Program-made: the position numbers and the translations under genes
The notes under the pieces: model-generated
Database searches by the model: none
What the model was told of the DNA's origin: nothing
The model's input: only the letters and a program-made list of their open reading frames with translations
In this document: positions 7,252 to 14,584 of the stretch, in pieces
How positions within the stretch are numbered: position 1 is the stretch's first letter
How the letters are laid out: each line of letters begins with the position of its first letter
Assembly: GCA_036337945.1 (NCBI GenBank)
Contig: JAYZDF010000024.1
Location: 1 to 17,239 of the forward strand
Reading direction: 5' to 3'
Length of the DNA: 17,239 bases
DNA from: JAYZDF01 sp036337945
GTDB lineage: Bacteria; Myxococcota; Kuafuiibacteriia; Kuafuiibacteriales; Kuafuiibacteriaceae

Positions 7252-8955
7252 TTACTCCTGAGCAAATTCGAAGGCGAGAGTTTCCTGACTGCTTGGTCCC
7301 AATCTAACGGTCTTGCTCTGAGTTCCAAGCGTTTCGTGCCAAGCTTCGATGGTGTATTCACCTTCAGGTAAACCGTCTAAAGAAAAGGTACCACTGGAGT
7401 CGGTCACTCGAAAATAAGAGTGCTTCATCACTCCAACGAAAGCCGACATCCATGGGTGAACGTCGCATTTGAGGCGGTTCATGACGCCCGTCTTTTTGAA
7501 CTTCTTTTTGACGAGCATTCCTTGGGTAGGCATAGCCAAATTAAAGGCCGTCTTATTCTTGGGTGAAAGAGTGCGTACGTTATGAAGCGTCGGGTCACTA
7601 TTGAGGATATGTACTTCCTGCTTCGCTCGGACGCCGACAACATGTGGTTTGTATACACATCCCATTTGGTCGATGATCACCGGTTCTTCGGGCACTTCTT
7701 CTTTGGGAAGCTTTTCGGCGCCTTCCTTGATGTATACAAAGACATCTGCCAGGCGCGAATCTCCACTAACCTTGACCGGGGTAACCGTGATTTTCGAACC
7801 GGGTTTCGGCGCGCAGCCGGGCATGAGTTTAACCTTTTGGGGCTTGGGTGGAGTGCCGGTGAAGGTGACCGTTCCCGCGATGCTGCCGTCTCCGACTGCG
7901 TTCTTTGAGTGAGCTGGCTTGGTAGCGGTGGATGTTTTTGCATCCGCGACGACCGCTTGTTTGACTTGAGTTTTGCTTGTTTCCTTGGCCTCTAATTTCT
8001 TTTTGGGTTGAGCGGTGACGACCGCTGTCTCCTCGACTTCGTCGTTGCCCTGTCCGTAATTGCCAGTCATTACAAACAAAGTGCATAGCGCGACACCGAC
8101 CGTAATGATGACCGCCCGGCTCCATTTTTGTCCGTGCTCAGATTGGTTTCGAAGATGTTGGGCGCCCGCACCTGCAACCATAATAAGGATAAGGACCAGC
8201 CAATTGAGTTCGTGTCCGTAGGTTCCGTAATAGTGATTACTGATCATGACGAACACGACGGGTAGTGTCATGTAGTTATTGTGCATCGAGCGCTGCTTGG
8301 CGCGTTTTGCAAGCTTGGGGTCTGGTGTACCTCCCTCTGTGGTTGCCGCTATGAGCGCTCTTTGCGCAGGCAAAATCCGCATCCAGACATTGGCAACCAT
8401 ACAGGTCCCCATCATGGCTCCCACGTGCATGTATGCTGCTCGCCCACTAAGGACTTGCGATAAACCGTAGGCAACGAAGCCAAGGCCAATACAGGAAATG
8501 ATGTTCGTAATTCGGAGGTTCGATGATAATGGCGAAACCCAGAGGGTGTCATAGACGGCCCAACCGATAACCAATGTCCCAATACCTAGTGCGCGGGCCA
8601 TATTGACGCTGATATCGGAGACGCTGCTGTCGACCAGTAAGACACCACCACTGAGATAATAAACGACGATCAGGAGCGTAAAACCGCTCAGAAAAGTGAG
8701 GCCGGCTTCCCATTTAAACCAATGCAGAGTTTCGGGCATGGTTGAAGGGACGAGCTTCTTCTTTTCGACGCGATAAAATCCACCGCTGTGGACCATCCAA
8801 AGATGTCCTTCAGCATCAGCAGCATCGCTTTTTGTCGGAGCTTCTAAGTTTGAGTCCAGCCAAACAAAATAAAAGGAGCTACCAATCCAGGCGATTCCGG
8901 CGATGACATGAAACCATCGCAGCAATAGGTTAGCCCAGTCTTGAATACCGTCCAT
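7252..8955 (-). CDS. puuD: PuuD-type membrane urate oxidase with a C-terminal cupredoxin-like (not cytochrome c) domain
   Basis: Residues 1-300 match the integral-membrane urate oxidase PuuD, which converts urate to 5-hydroxyisourate. About eight membrane segments are visible (near 9-30, 82-102, 118-138, 149-168, 172-190, 228-243, 250-266, 279-297), with conserved 'FHVIAGIAWIGSSFYF' (His16), 'HSGGFYRVEK' (His56), 'LHWFKWEAG' (His78) and 'MHNNYMTLPVVFVMISNHY' (His225, His241). Residues about 302-355 are a Lys/Ala/Thr-rich linker. The rest, expected in the periplasm, is not cytochrome c: there is no CxxCH anywhere. Instead it has 'MGCVYKPHVVGV' (431-442), 'NSDPTLHNVR' (His458) and 'KCDVHPWM' (Cys497, His500, Met503), a pattern suited to a type 1 copper site, then a carboxypeptidase-regulatory-like strand unit 'GTFSLDGLPEGEYTIEAWH' (522-540). 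A good AAGGAAG Shine-Dalgarno precedes the ATG. It is the first gene of the operon. The copper assignment is inferred from motif only. Confidence 0.88.
   Translation of the reverse strand: MDGIQDWANLLLRWFHVIAGIAWIGSSFYFVWLDSNLEAPTKSDAADAEGHLWMVHSGGFYRVEKKKLVPSTMPETLHWFKWEAGLTFLSGFTLLIVVYYLSGGVLLVDSSVSDISVNMARALGIGTLVIGWAVYDTLWVSPLSSNLRITNIISCIGLGFVAYGLSQVLSGRAAYMHVGAMMGTCMVANVWMRILPAQRALIAATTEGGTPDPKLAKRAKQRSMHNNYMTLPVVFVMISNHYYGTYGHELNWLVLILIMVAGAGAQHLRNQSEHGQKWSRAVIITVGVALCTLFVMTGNYGQGNDEVEETAVVTAQPKKKLEAKETSKTQVKQAVVADAKTSTATKPAHSKNAVGDGSIAGTVTFTGTPPKPQKVKLMPGCAPKPGSKITVTPVKVSGDSRLADVFVYIKEGAEKLPKEEVPEEPVIIDQMGCVYKPHVVGVRAKQEVHILNSDPTLHNVRTLSPKNKTAFNLAMPTQGMLVKKKFKKTGVMNRLKCDVHPWMSAFVGVMKHSYFRVTDSSGTFSLDGLPEGEYTIEAWHETLGTQSKTVRLGPSSQETLAFEFAQE
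7255..7259 (-). promoter_or_regulatory. Shine-Dalgarno that fixes the TTG start of the allantoicase fusion
   Basis: On the minus strand AGGAG lies in the last two codons (CAG GAG) of the upstream puuD-like gene, directly before its TAA stop. It is nine bases from TTG at 7245 and about 27 from the next in-frame ATG, so the TTG is the better start. Confidence 0.7.
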
Positions 8956-8959
8956 ATGT

Positions 8960-8966
8960 CTTCCTT
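8960..8966 (-). promoter_or_regulatory. Shine-Dalgarno of the puuD-like gene
   Basis: On the minus strand AAGGAAG lies four bases before the ATG at 8955, supporting this start; the protein then begins directly with the first membrane segment, as in the family. Confidence 0.7.
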
Positions 8967-9056
8967 ATCCGTAGTCGCGCGAAAATTTGTCACTACACGA
9001 CTTCTCAGGGTTGTCGTTCCTGTTCGATTGTTACCTAAGTCCCGGTAAATATGGAC

Positions 9057-9081
9057 CAAATTTAGCCCAAAGTGAAATTTG
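9057..9081. promoter_or_regulatory. Candidate operator dyad upstream of the urate operon
   Basis: CAAATTT (9057-9063) and AAATTTG (9075-9081) form a perfect inverted repeat of 7-base arms with an 11-base spacer, about 100 bases before the puuD start. The size and symmetry suit a dimeric regulator, but no regulator gene is in the window and the AT-rich arms could arise by chance. Confidence 0.35.
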
Positions 9082-9188
9082 TGCTCGATTATTACAAGGT
9101 CCAGCACCTCACTATAATGGCAAACGAGTAGAAGGGGAAGGCGCTTTTTGAATGTCCAGCAAAAGCGTCGGTCCCCGAGCTTTTTTGG

Positions 9189-9205
9189 GACATTTTGCGA
9201 ATGTC
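9189..9205. promoter_or_regulatory. Palindrome GACATT-N5-AATGTC with a third half-site at 9151
   Basis: A perfect inverted repeat, GACATT (9189-9194), spacer TTGCG, AATGTC (9200-9205). A third copy of AATGTC lies at 9151-9156, and that copy is complementary to the left arm, so alternative pairing is possible. It sits 74-90 bases before the preferred start of the CsgG/LpoB-like gene and could be an operator for either divergent unit. Confidence 0.35.
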
Positions 9206-9278
9206 GATAAGCACGATTTGTAAAGTTTTCGAGTTTGCGATCTTGCAACCCTCGATGGCCCGTATGAACATAGCTGTA

Positions 9279-10151
9279 ATGCGCAAATTATCGCTTTTTG
9301 TTGTGTTGTTTCTGATGACGACCGGCACGCCCAGTCGAGCTGACATCGGTGGATCAGTGGCCGTTTTGGACATTATGACCACCGCGGTGAATCCAAAATT
9401 CGTCAATATTATGACCGAGATTCTCGCGACGGAAATAGAGGCTCTTGGCGTTTATGAAAACGTGATCGCCGGTCGAGATATTGCGACGATGGTTGGCTTT
9501 GAAAGACAGCGTGAGATGATTGGCTGTGATCATGCGGAGTGCTTAGTCGAACTTGGTGGAGCCCTCGGTGTTGATCGGTTGGTCTCAGGACATATCGCGA
9601 AACTGGGCGAAACCTTTGTGGTCCAGATTAAGCTCATTAATATCACTGAGCAAAAGACTGAGGCTCGCGTCTACCAAACGGTCAAAGGTCAAGAGGACAT
9701 ACTCATACAGACGATCAAAGACTCGGTTGGAAAACTGGTTCCTCCCTCGATCACGAAGCCTGTCTCGGGCGTTGCACTCAATCCGCCTTCTGCGCCGAAC
9801 GCATCGACCAAGAGTACTCATTCTCATGCTCATTCATCTACTGGGCCTGGTGTAGCGCCTTGGCTTCTCATGGGACTCGGTGCCGTCGGTGTTGGCGTTG
9901 GTGCCGTATTTGGTGCAACAGCCCAGTCAACGCTTGATGAAATCAATGACCCGAACGCCACCGGAACACAGCTTTTGGTTGCGGACGGAAAATCGAGCGC
10001 ACTGATGGCAAATGTTGGATTCGGTGTCGGTGCTGCTGCTGGCATCACGGGCTTACTTTGGTATTTACTAGGTTCTTCAGCAGAAGACTCTCACGCTGCA
10101 GTTCTCTCTTTTGATGATGGTCTCGGTATGGCGTTCGGAGGTCAGTTCTAA
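9279..10151 (+). CDS. Secreted CsgG/LpoB-like protein with two C-terminal membrane segments
   Basis: From ATG 9279 the product is 290 residues. It begins with a signal peptide (MRKLSLFVVLFLMTTGTPSRA, cleavage likely before Asp). Residues about 26-155 have the CsgG/LpoB-like alpha/beta pattern common in Myxococcota proteins: 'VAVLDIMT', 'LATEIEALGVYENVIAGRDI', 'GFERQREMIGC', the Cys pair GCDHAEC (82-88), 'LGGALGVDRLVSGHIAKLG' and 'VVQIKLIN'. A Ser/Thr/His-rich linker (about 177-190) follows, then two Gly/Ala-rich hydrophobic segments (about 192-215 and 240-264). The frame is open upstream, and ATG 9255, ATG 9264, ATG 9201 or TTG 9195 are alternatives; none has a clear Shine-Dalgarno, and 9279 gives the most normal signal peptide. 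Its stop TAA shares a base with the next ATG. A cell-envelope sensing or assembly role is only a guess. Confidence 0.8.
   Translation: MRKLSLFVVLFLMTTGTPSRADIGGSVAVLDIMTTAVNPKFVNIMTEILATEIEALGVYENVIAGRDIATMVGFERQREMIGCDHAECLVELGGALGVDRLVSGHIAKLGETFVVQIKLINITEQKTEARVYQTVKGQEDILIQTIKDSVGKLVPPSITKPVSGVALNPPSAPNASTKSTHSHAHSSTGPGVAPWLLMGLGAVGVGVGAVFGATAQSTLDEINDPNATGTQLLVADGKSSALMANVGFGVGAAAGITGLLWYLLGSSAEDSHAAVLSFDDGLGMAFGGQF
10137..10141 (+). promoter_or_regulatory. Shine-Dalgarno of the downstream lipoprotein gene
   Basis: GGAGG lies nine bases before ATG 10151, inside the end of the upstream gene, supporting translational coupling across the TAATG junction. Confidence 0.7.
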
Positions 10152-11701
10152 TGCGTATTCATCTCGCTCTCATTGCCTTAGTTCTCTCTTCCTGTGTTCT
10201 CGATTTTCCGAGTGAAACCGATAGTGCTCGTTTTCGATGTGCCTCCGACCAGGATTGTTTGGCCGACTTTGTATGCCGAAACCAGCTCTGTATTTCAAAA
10301 GATGCACCGGTTCCTTCTAACGATTCCGGTACCCAAGTTGATGAAGATAGCGGCATGACGATGTCTATGGATACGGGCGTGATGGCTGCGTCTGATTCGG
10401 GCAGTACCATGACGAATCCGGATGCGACGATGATGCCGCCACTTGATGCTGGGATGTCTACAAACCCAGACGCGATGTCTATGATGGATTCAGACGCTGC
10501 AACGATGTCGAACCCTGATGCCACAGCCATGGACCCTGACGCAGGAGTGGCCGATACCGGTCCTATGCCCTGCAATAGCCCGATGGTGATGTGCGGCAAC
10601 GACTGTGTAGACCTGGATAGCGATTCGAATCATTGTGGAGTGTGCGATCGAAGCTGTGGTTTCGGCAATTGTTTTCGGGCTGAATGTCAGCCTTTCGATT
10701 ATTACGTGAACACTACAAATGATGATTTTGGAAAACTTCGGACGTATACCGAGAGCAATGGAGATACATCGTTGGTTTGGGCCATTGACGGCGTAAGCAA
10801 CGGTCGAATCGAGATGCGTTCTACGAAGGACACGGTTAATTCGCCAATTCTAATTGCGAGTCTACGTCGTCCCCGCGAATTCCAAATGAACGAAAATTAT
10901 ATTTGGTTTAGTAACCAAGATGACGATACGACAAAAGCTGGAGGCATTTACTATCGAGAGATGCCTCCGACCGTGCAATCTCGGCTGGTTCAGATTGCTC
11001 CGCAGGATACGCATCGGCGAGTAAGCTCTATGGGGATCTTAGGCAATTCGGTCTACTGGTACACAGTGATGAGCGTCGGCGGTCTCAGAATTCGCTGGTA
11101 TGATCTCGACAATAATGGGTTTTATTACGATTACCTTCCCGAAACCCAAGACGGCTCATACGCTCGCTTTTTGATCGTACAGAATCCTCCTAGCCAAGAC
11201 CCTCATCTGTTTTACATGAGTGGTAATGCGCAAATCTTCGTGAGAAACTATGATCTGCCTAATTCGGGCTTAACAAATCACTCGGTCGCTAGCATGCCAT
11301 TAATTGCTCGCGAAGGTGTTGTGACTCAAGACGATACCCAAATTTATTGGACGGATGATCTAGTTTGTAATGTTCGCGGTGCAGCATGTTCTATCCACGG
11401 ACTAGATAAGAATAGCGGCCGGCCGACGGTAATGTTTGCGTTTAGCAATGACAATGGAGCGAGTGCGATTCATTATCACGACGGGTACATCTATTTTATT
11501 CAGGTAGATTCTAACGATGCTGCCAAACGAGTGGGCCGAATTTCTACAACTGTACCAAACGCCCAACCTGAATTTTTGGCTAATATTCCTAGTTTTGTTG
11601 AATCTGAAGGTTTGACCGTAGCGGGCGATTATATTTATTGGACGCAGAACAATACGAGAGCAGGTACTGGCCATCTTATTCGAGGTATTCGTCTGCCTTA
11701 G
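10151..11701 (+). CDS. Lipoprotein with Cys-rich modules and a predicted beta-propeller-like domain
   Basis: This 516-residue protein begins with a lipoprotein signal peptide; the lipobox is 'LSSC' with the lipidated Cys at 15. A small Cys cluster follows (C30, C36, C42, C47). Residues about 55-138 are a low-complexity linker rich in Asp, Met, Ala, Pro and Gly ('NPDA', 'PDAG', 'DSG' units). A second Cys module with C141, C148, C152, C162, C165, C169, C174 and C179 contains 'CGNDCVDLDSDSNHCGVC', a motif recurrent in myxobacterial extracellular proteins. The remainder (about 180-516) has repeated strand motifs such as 'YIWFS', 'IYWTDD', 'YIYFIQVD' and 'YIYWTQNN' and reads like a beta-propeller. 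It is coupled to the preceding CsgG/LpoB-like gene, so the two products may act together at the cell envelope. No enzymatic residues were recognised. Confidence 0.85.
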   Translation: MRIHLALIALVLSSCVLDFPSETDSARFRCASDQDCLADFVCRNQLCISKDAPVPSNDSGTQVDEDSGMTMSMDTGVMAASDSGSTMTNPDATMMPPLDAGMSTNPDAMSMMDSDAATMSNPDATAMDPDAGVADTGPMPCNSPMVMCGNDCVDLDSDSNHCGVCDRSCGFGNCFRAECQPFDYYVNTTNDDFGKLRTYTESNGDTSLVWAIDGVSNGRIEMRSTKDTVNSPILIASLRRPREFQMNENYIWFSNQDDDTTKAGGIYYREMPPTVQSRLVQIAPQDTHRRVSSMGILGNSVYWYTVMSVGGLRIRWYDLDNNGFYYDYLPETQDGSYARFLIVQNPPSQDPHLFYMSGNAQIFVRNYDLPNSGLTNHSVASMPLIAREGVVTQDDTQIYWTDDLVCNVRGAACSIHGLDKNSGRPTVMFAFSNDNGASAIHYHDGYIYFIQVDSNDAAKRVGRISTTVPNAQPEFLANIPSFVESEGLTVAGDYIYWTQNNTRAGTGHLIRGIRLP

Positions 11702-11725
11702 GGCGTCAGCATTACCTGCCATATC

Positions 11726-11744
11726 AACGCGTAGATGACGCGTT
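11726..11744 (+). terminator. Small hairpin after the lipoprotein gene, possible weak terminator
   Basis: AACGCGT (11726-11732) pairs perfectly with ACGCGTT (11738-11744) around a 5-base loop, 25 bases after the stop. Only a short T tract follows, so termination would be weak. Confidence 0.35.
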
Positions 11745-11776
11745 TGACTTCAAACTCCTTTGATTTCTCTTGAACT

Positions 11777-11809
11777 AAAAAGCCCCGGTGAGCGTGGACT
11801 CACCGGGGC
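11777..11809 (-). terminator. Strong intrinsic terminator for the 817-residue protein gene
   Basis: GCCCCGGTGAG (11782-11792) and CTCACCGGGGC (11799-11809) form a perfect 11-bp stem with a 6-base loop. Read on the minus strand the stem is followed at once by TTTTT (11777-11781), and it lies 36 bases after the stop of the minus-strand gene. In the plus direction the following bases are not T-rich, so it serves the minus strand mainly. Confidence 0.9.
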
Positions 11810-11845
11810 AAAGACACTCAGAACGGGGAGGTTCTGATCAGACGA

Positions 11846-14299
11846 TTAGTTGTTGGTCGCTGGTGTTGACGCATCAGGTGTTCGTAGATCCTTCCAGTTT
11901 GAAGGAAGGTTCCATTTCTCTGCGTTGTCTTCCAGCGTCTTGATATCCTCGATACCGTTGATGAAGAGCTTCAAGCGCATCTCAGGGACCATGTGAGGAT
12001 TGAACGAGGATTTTGCATCCCAGTTTAATGGGTCAGTCGAGGCCCATCCAAAGTCTGGCTCACCTTTTAGGAAGCCTTCATTGATGATTTTCCCATTGCT
12101 GTCGAGCTGCATCCAGCCTTTGAAGTTGGAGTTGAGGCCGTTGCCCCATTCAGCCTTGTAGAAACCTTCAGCCGTAATGATTTGGTCACCATCTACGCGC
12201 TTTAGTTCACCCTCTACGCCGTAGTACTTTGCACCATCTTTCATCCAGTCCGGTGATTCACCAGAAGGTGTGCTCTCCACTTCGATGTTGTTGATCCAAC
12301 GCATACCGTTCGAAACAATGATGCCCTTGGCGTTATCACTGGCGAACATTCCTTTGTTATCTACGATGAAATCGATGTACTCACTGATCTTCATTTCAGT
12401 CTGAAGTTCCGCCTGGAACCCTTTGACGTCAGAAGCTTTGACGCGTTTGATATCGCCGCCACCTTGGTCAATGACGAACTCACCGATGATGGGCGAATCT
12501 TTGGTGTTGTTGAGAACCAGATGACCATCGTCATTGGTCTCAGCATTAGAGAAGTCCAAATCGGTGGCAATCTTACCGAACTTTTCGGTTCCGCCACCAT
12601 GATAGTGAACGGTCACGCCGTCCGCATCTGCAGACTCTTTGCTGATGGATGCGACTTCGGTGAGGTCAATGCTTCGTTTGCTTCCGTATCGTGATTCAAC
12701 TTCTACGGTTCCTTGCAGTGGCAAGGAATCGGAGTTGTAAACGACGATATTGTCATCATACCGTTTCGCGGTAGGTCCCATCTTCGGCTCATAGCCTTTG
12801 ATTTTTCCGGTGACCATATCTCCGTTCATCATTAGGAATTTCATTGGTTCATCGTTCCAACGACCACCGACGAACTTCGTCGTACCAACCATGTCGGTGA
12901 TATCGACATCGATAATCTTTTGCGCGTCATCTTTCGGAATTGTGATGGTTTTGCCGTTGATCTCGATTTTGACGTCGCGGTCTAATTCTGGAATTTCGTG
13001 TTTTGACTTGTAGAGGCTGCCCGCCGTGTTGCGGTCGCAAAAGCCCCACCAGCCCATGTTCATTGAACCGGTCACGTTGCCGTCACCTTTGGTGTTGCCG
13101 TATTTATCTTTGATCAGACCAATGACATCTTTCGGGCTCACTTCTTCACCGTCAGCGTTGGTGAACTTCGCACTCCAAGAAACCGGCTTTCCATCGTCAT
13201 CCTTGTGGATGATCTTCTCAACGTTGAGCTCGTTTCCGTCTTTGTCTGTTGGGACAATCGTGTCACCTTGTTTCGCGAAACCGCCAACAGACCGATTGAA
13301 TCCGGTCAAAGCGTCAATCGGAAAATCAAAGCCTTTCTTTGCGGGAAGGTCTGCAATTTCTGCGTCGCCTGGAAAAACGAGTTTGCCCCAGTTGAGTCCA
13401 GATGTTGAAAACGGACGCTTTTCACTGAAGCTTCCGTACTTGGTGTGACCTTCTGCTTCGCCAGTCATCCAACCAAGAACCGGTGCTTTTTCGTAGGCCT
13501 CTGCTCCTTTGTCGAGACCTAGCGCTTCACGATACGCATCGACGTAGCTCATGGGCTCCGCCATTTTGCCGTCCATCGCGAAGTAGTTCATTTCCGCGGT
13601 TCGTCCTGCTTTAGGAAAAGAGAGTTTGAGGTCTTGTGCTTTTACACCCAAAGCTTTGGCGAGTGACGTTTTGGTCGCGGCCGCTGTTTCTGCAACGCTA
13701 TGAACAGTGTTCGCAGGAATACCGAATTTTTCGTAAAGCTTGGGAAGAGCATCAAGTTCGAAGAAGGTTCCCACGTCAGGATCCTCTAAGATGGCTTTGA
13801 CCATCTCGCGTTCTGCGTTGGTGATCTTCTTTTGTCCATCCGCACTCTTCGTTCCATCGAGGTTGTGCTCAAGGGCGAAATTGTACAGCGTATCGACGCC
13901 ATCCACGGTAACTTCGTCCAAACCTTCGTGGGCGGTGCCGTCATAGGGGTCGGCGCTATTCCAGAAAGCTTTATAGAAGGCATAGTCTTTCATTTTTGCA
14001 AGGTCGAAAGTTTCATTCTGGGCGCTGTCGAGGTCGACTGGTGGAGCATCTACATTATCCACGTTTGGTGCAGGCTCGGTGGCGTGCGCTACGCCAACCA
14101 TAGAAGGAATGGTGGCCGCTGCGCCAAGGACCCCAAGGGCCGCTCGCCGATATACGTTATTCCCGTCAACGATATCAGAGGTGATGTTGGATCTTGGGGC
14201 ATCCCCCGTGTTTGAGGTATCGGTATTATTGTTTGTGTCTGATCCGGTGTTTGCTGGATTCGCACGGTTGCCAGCGCCGGGTCTAATTGGATTCGGCAT
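11846..14299 (-). CDS. Secreted transglutaminase-elicitor-like protein with a single cysteine
   Basis: This 817-residue protein has an unusual N-terminus: about 49 polar, Asn/Thr/Asp-rich residues, then 'YRRAALGVLGAAATIPSMVG' (50-69) and 'VAHA', which resembles a Tat signal with a long n-region. The only cysteine I find is C421 in 'MGWWGFCDRNTAGSLY' (415-430), a setting like the active-site Trp-x-Gly-x-Cys of transglutaminase-fold enzymes. The C-terminal part 'FKGWMQLDSNGKIINEGFL' and 'GEPDFGWASTDPLNW' (726-760) resembles the closing motif of the 'transglutaminase elicitor' family known from Phytophthora and found in bacteria. His candidates are H565 and H567 ('VTVHYH'). AGGGAGA (14307-14313) is a good Shine-Dalgarno. 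The family call is from motif memory and is moderate; a protein-crosslinking or other acyl-transfer role outside the cytoplasm is inferred. It appears monocistronic. Confidence 0.6.
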   Translation of the reverse strand: MPNPIRPGAGNRANPANTGSDTNNNTDTSNTGDAPRSNITSDIVDGNNVYRRAALGVLGAAATIPSMVGVAHATEPAPNVDNVDAPPVDLDSAQNETFDLAKMKDYAFYKAFWNSADPYDGTAHEGLDEVTVDGVDTLYNFALEHNLDGTKSADGQKKITNAEREMVKAILEDPDVGTFFELDALPKLYEKFGIPANTVHSVAETAAATKTSLAKALGVKAQDLKLSFPKAGRTAEMNYFAMDGKMAEPMSYVDAYREALGLDKGAEAYEKAPVLGWMTGEAEGHTKYGSFSEKRPFSTSGLNWGKLVFPGDAEIADLPAKKGFDFPIDALTGFNRSVGGFAKQGDTIVPTDKDGNELNVEKIIHKDDDGKPVSWSAKFTNADGEEVSPKDVIGLIKDKYGNTKGDGNVTGSMNMGWWGFCDRNTAGSLYKSKHEIPELDRDVKIEINGKTITIPKDDAQKIIDVDITDMVGTTKFVGGRWNDEPMKFLMMNGDMVTGKIKGYEPKMGPTAKRYDDNIVVYNSDSLPLQGTVEVESRYGSKRSIDLTEVASISKESADADGVTVHYHGGGTEKFGKIATDLDFSNAETNDDGHLVLNNTKDSPIIGEFVIDQGGGDIKRVKASDVKGFQAELQTEMKISEYIDFIVDNKGMFASDNAKGIIVSNGMRWINNIEVESTPSGESPDWMKDGAKYYGVEGELKRVDGDQIITAEGFYKAEWGNGLNSNFKGWMQLDSNGKIINEGFLKGEPDFGWASTDPLNWDAKSSFNPHMVPEMRLKLFINGIEDIKTLEDNAEKWNLPSNWKDLRTPDASTPATNN

Positions 14300-14584
14300 A
14301 ATTGAATCTCCCTAATAAGTTTAGTGTCTCAACAATACTTATCGGTCCGCCCTAAGAAAAGTGTCGCTAATGTGCGATAAAAATCACACTTTTTTGTCAG
14401 GGAAACACTTTGTATGGTTTCCGCTTCAGGGTCGCGAGCGTACGATGCGAGGTATTTGAGCCGAAGTCAGGCTGTGAGTGTCGCACGACCGAATAATCCC
14501 TTTTGATTTCGAAGGCTTGCATTAGGAGTTACCTTGATCCATGCACCCCCCTTTATAGTATGGGAGCGCAACTTGTTCATGAGC
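14300..14584. other. Intergenic region upstream of the transglutaminase-elicitor-like gene
   Basis: No gene is seen. It should carry the promoter of the minus-strand gene starting at 14299 and the 3' end of the lipoprotein transcript ending at 14585. AGGGAGA at 14307-14313 is a Shine-Dalgarno on the minus strand. A hairpin and a CRP/FNR-like dyad overlap at 14357-14393. The rest (14400-14584) shows nothing I can name. Confidence 0.6.
14357..14393. terminator. Possible bidirectional terminator hairpin
   Basis: AAAAGTGT (14357-14364) pairs with ACACTTTT (14386-14393); a short inner stem CGC/GCG (14365-14367 and 14374-14376) lies within. The stem has A-rich and T-rich outer ends, as in bidirectional terminators. 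It would end the lipoprotein transcript, though about 190 bases after its stop. Confidence 0.35.

Larger units (their letters stand above)
8956..9278. other. Divergent intergenic region between the puu operon and the CsgG/LpoB-like gene
   Basis: Two transcription units start back to back here, so promoters for both are expected. Two dyads are visible and listed separately. No tRNA or small ORF with a ribosome binding site was found. Core promoter hexamers could not be assigned with confidence on either strand. Confidence 0.6.

Noticed and set aside
7252..8955. Haem c site in the PuuD C-terminal domain
   Set aside because: The cysteines C381, C433 and C497 are isolated and no CxxCH exists; C497-x-x-H500 lacks the second cysteine.
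9186..9200. Sigma-54 promoter (GG...GC) near TTTGGGACATTTTGCG
   Set aside because: The distance between GG and GC is 7-8 bases, not the required 10.
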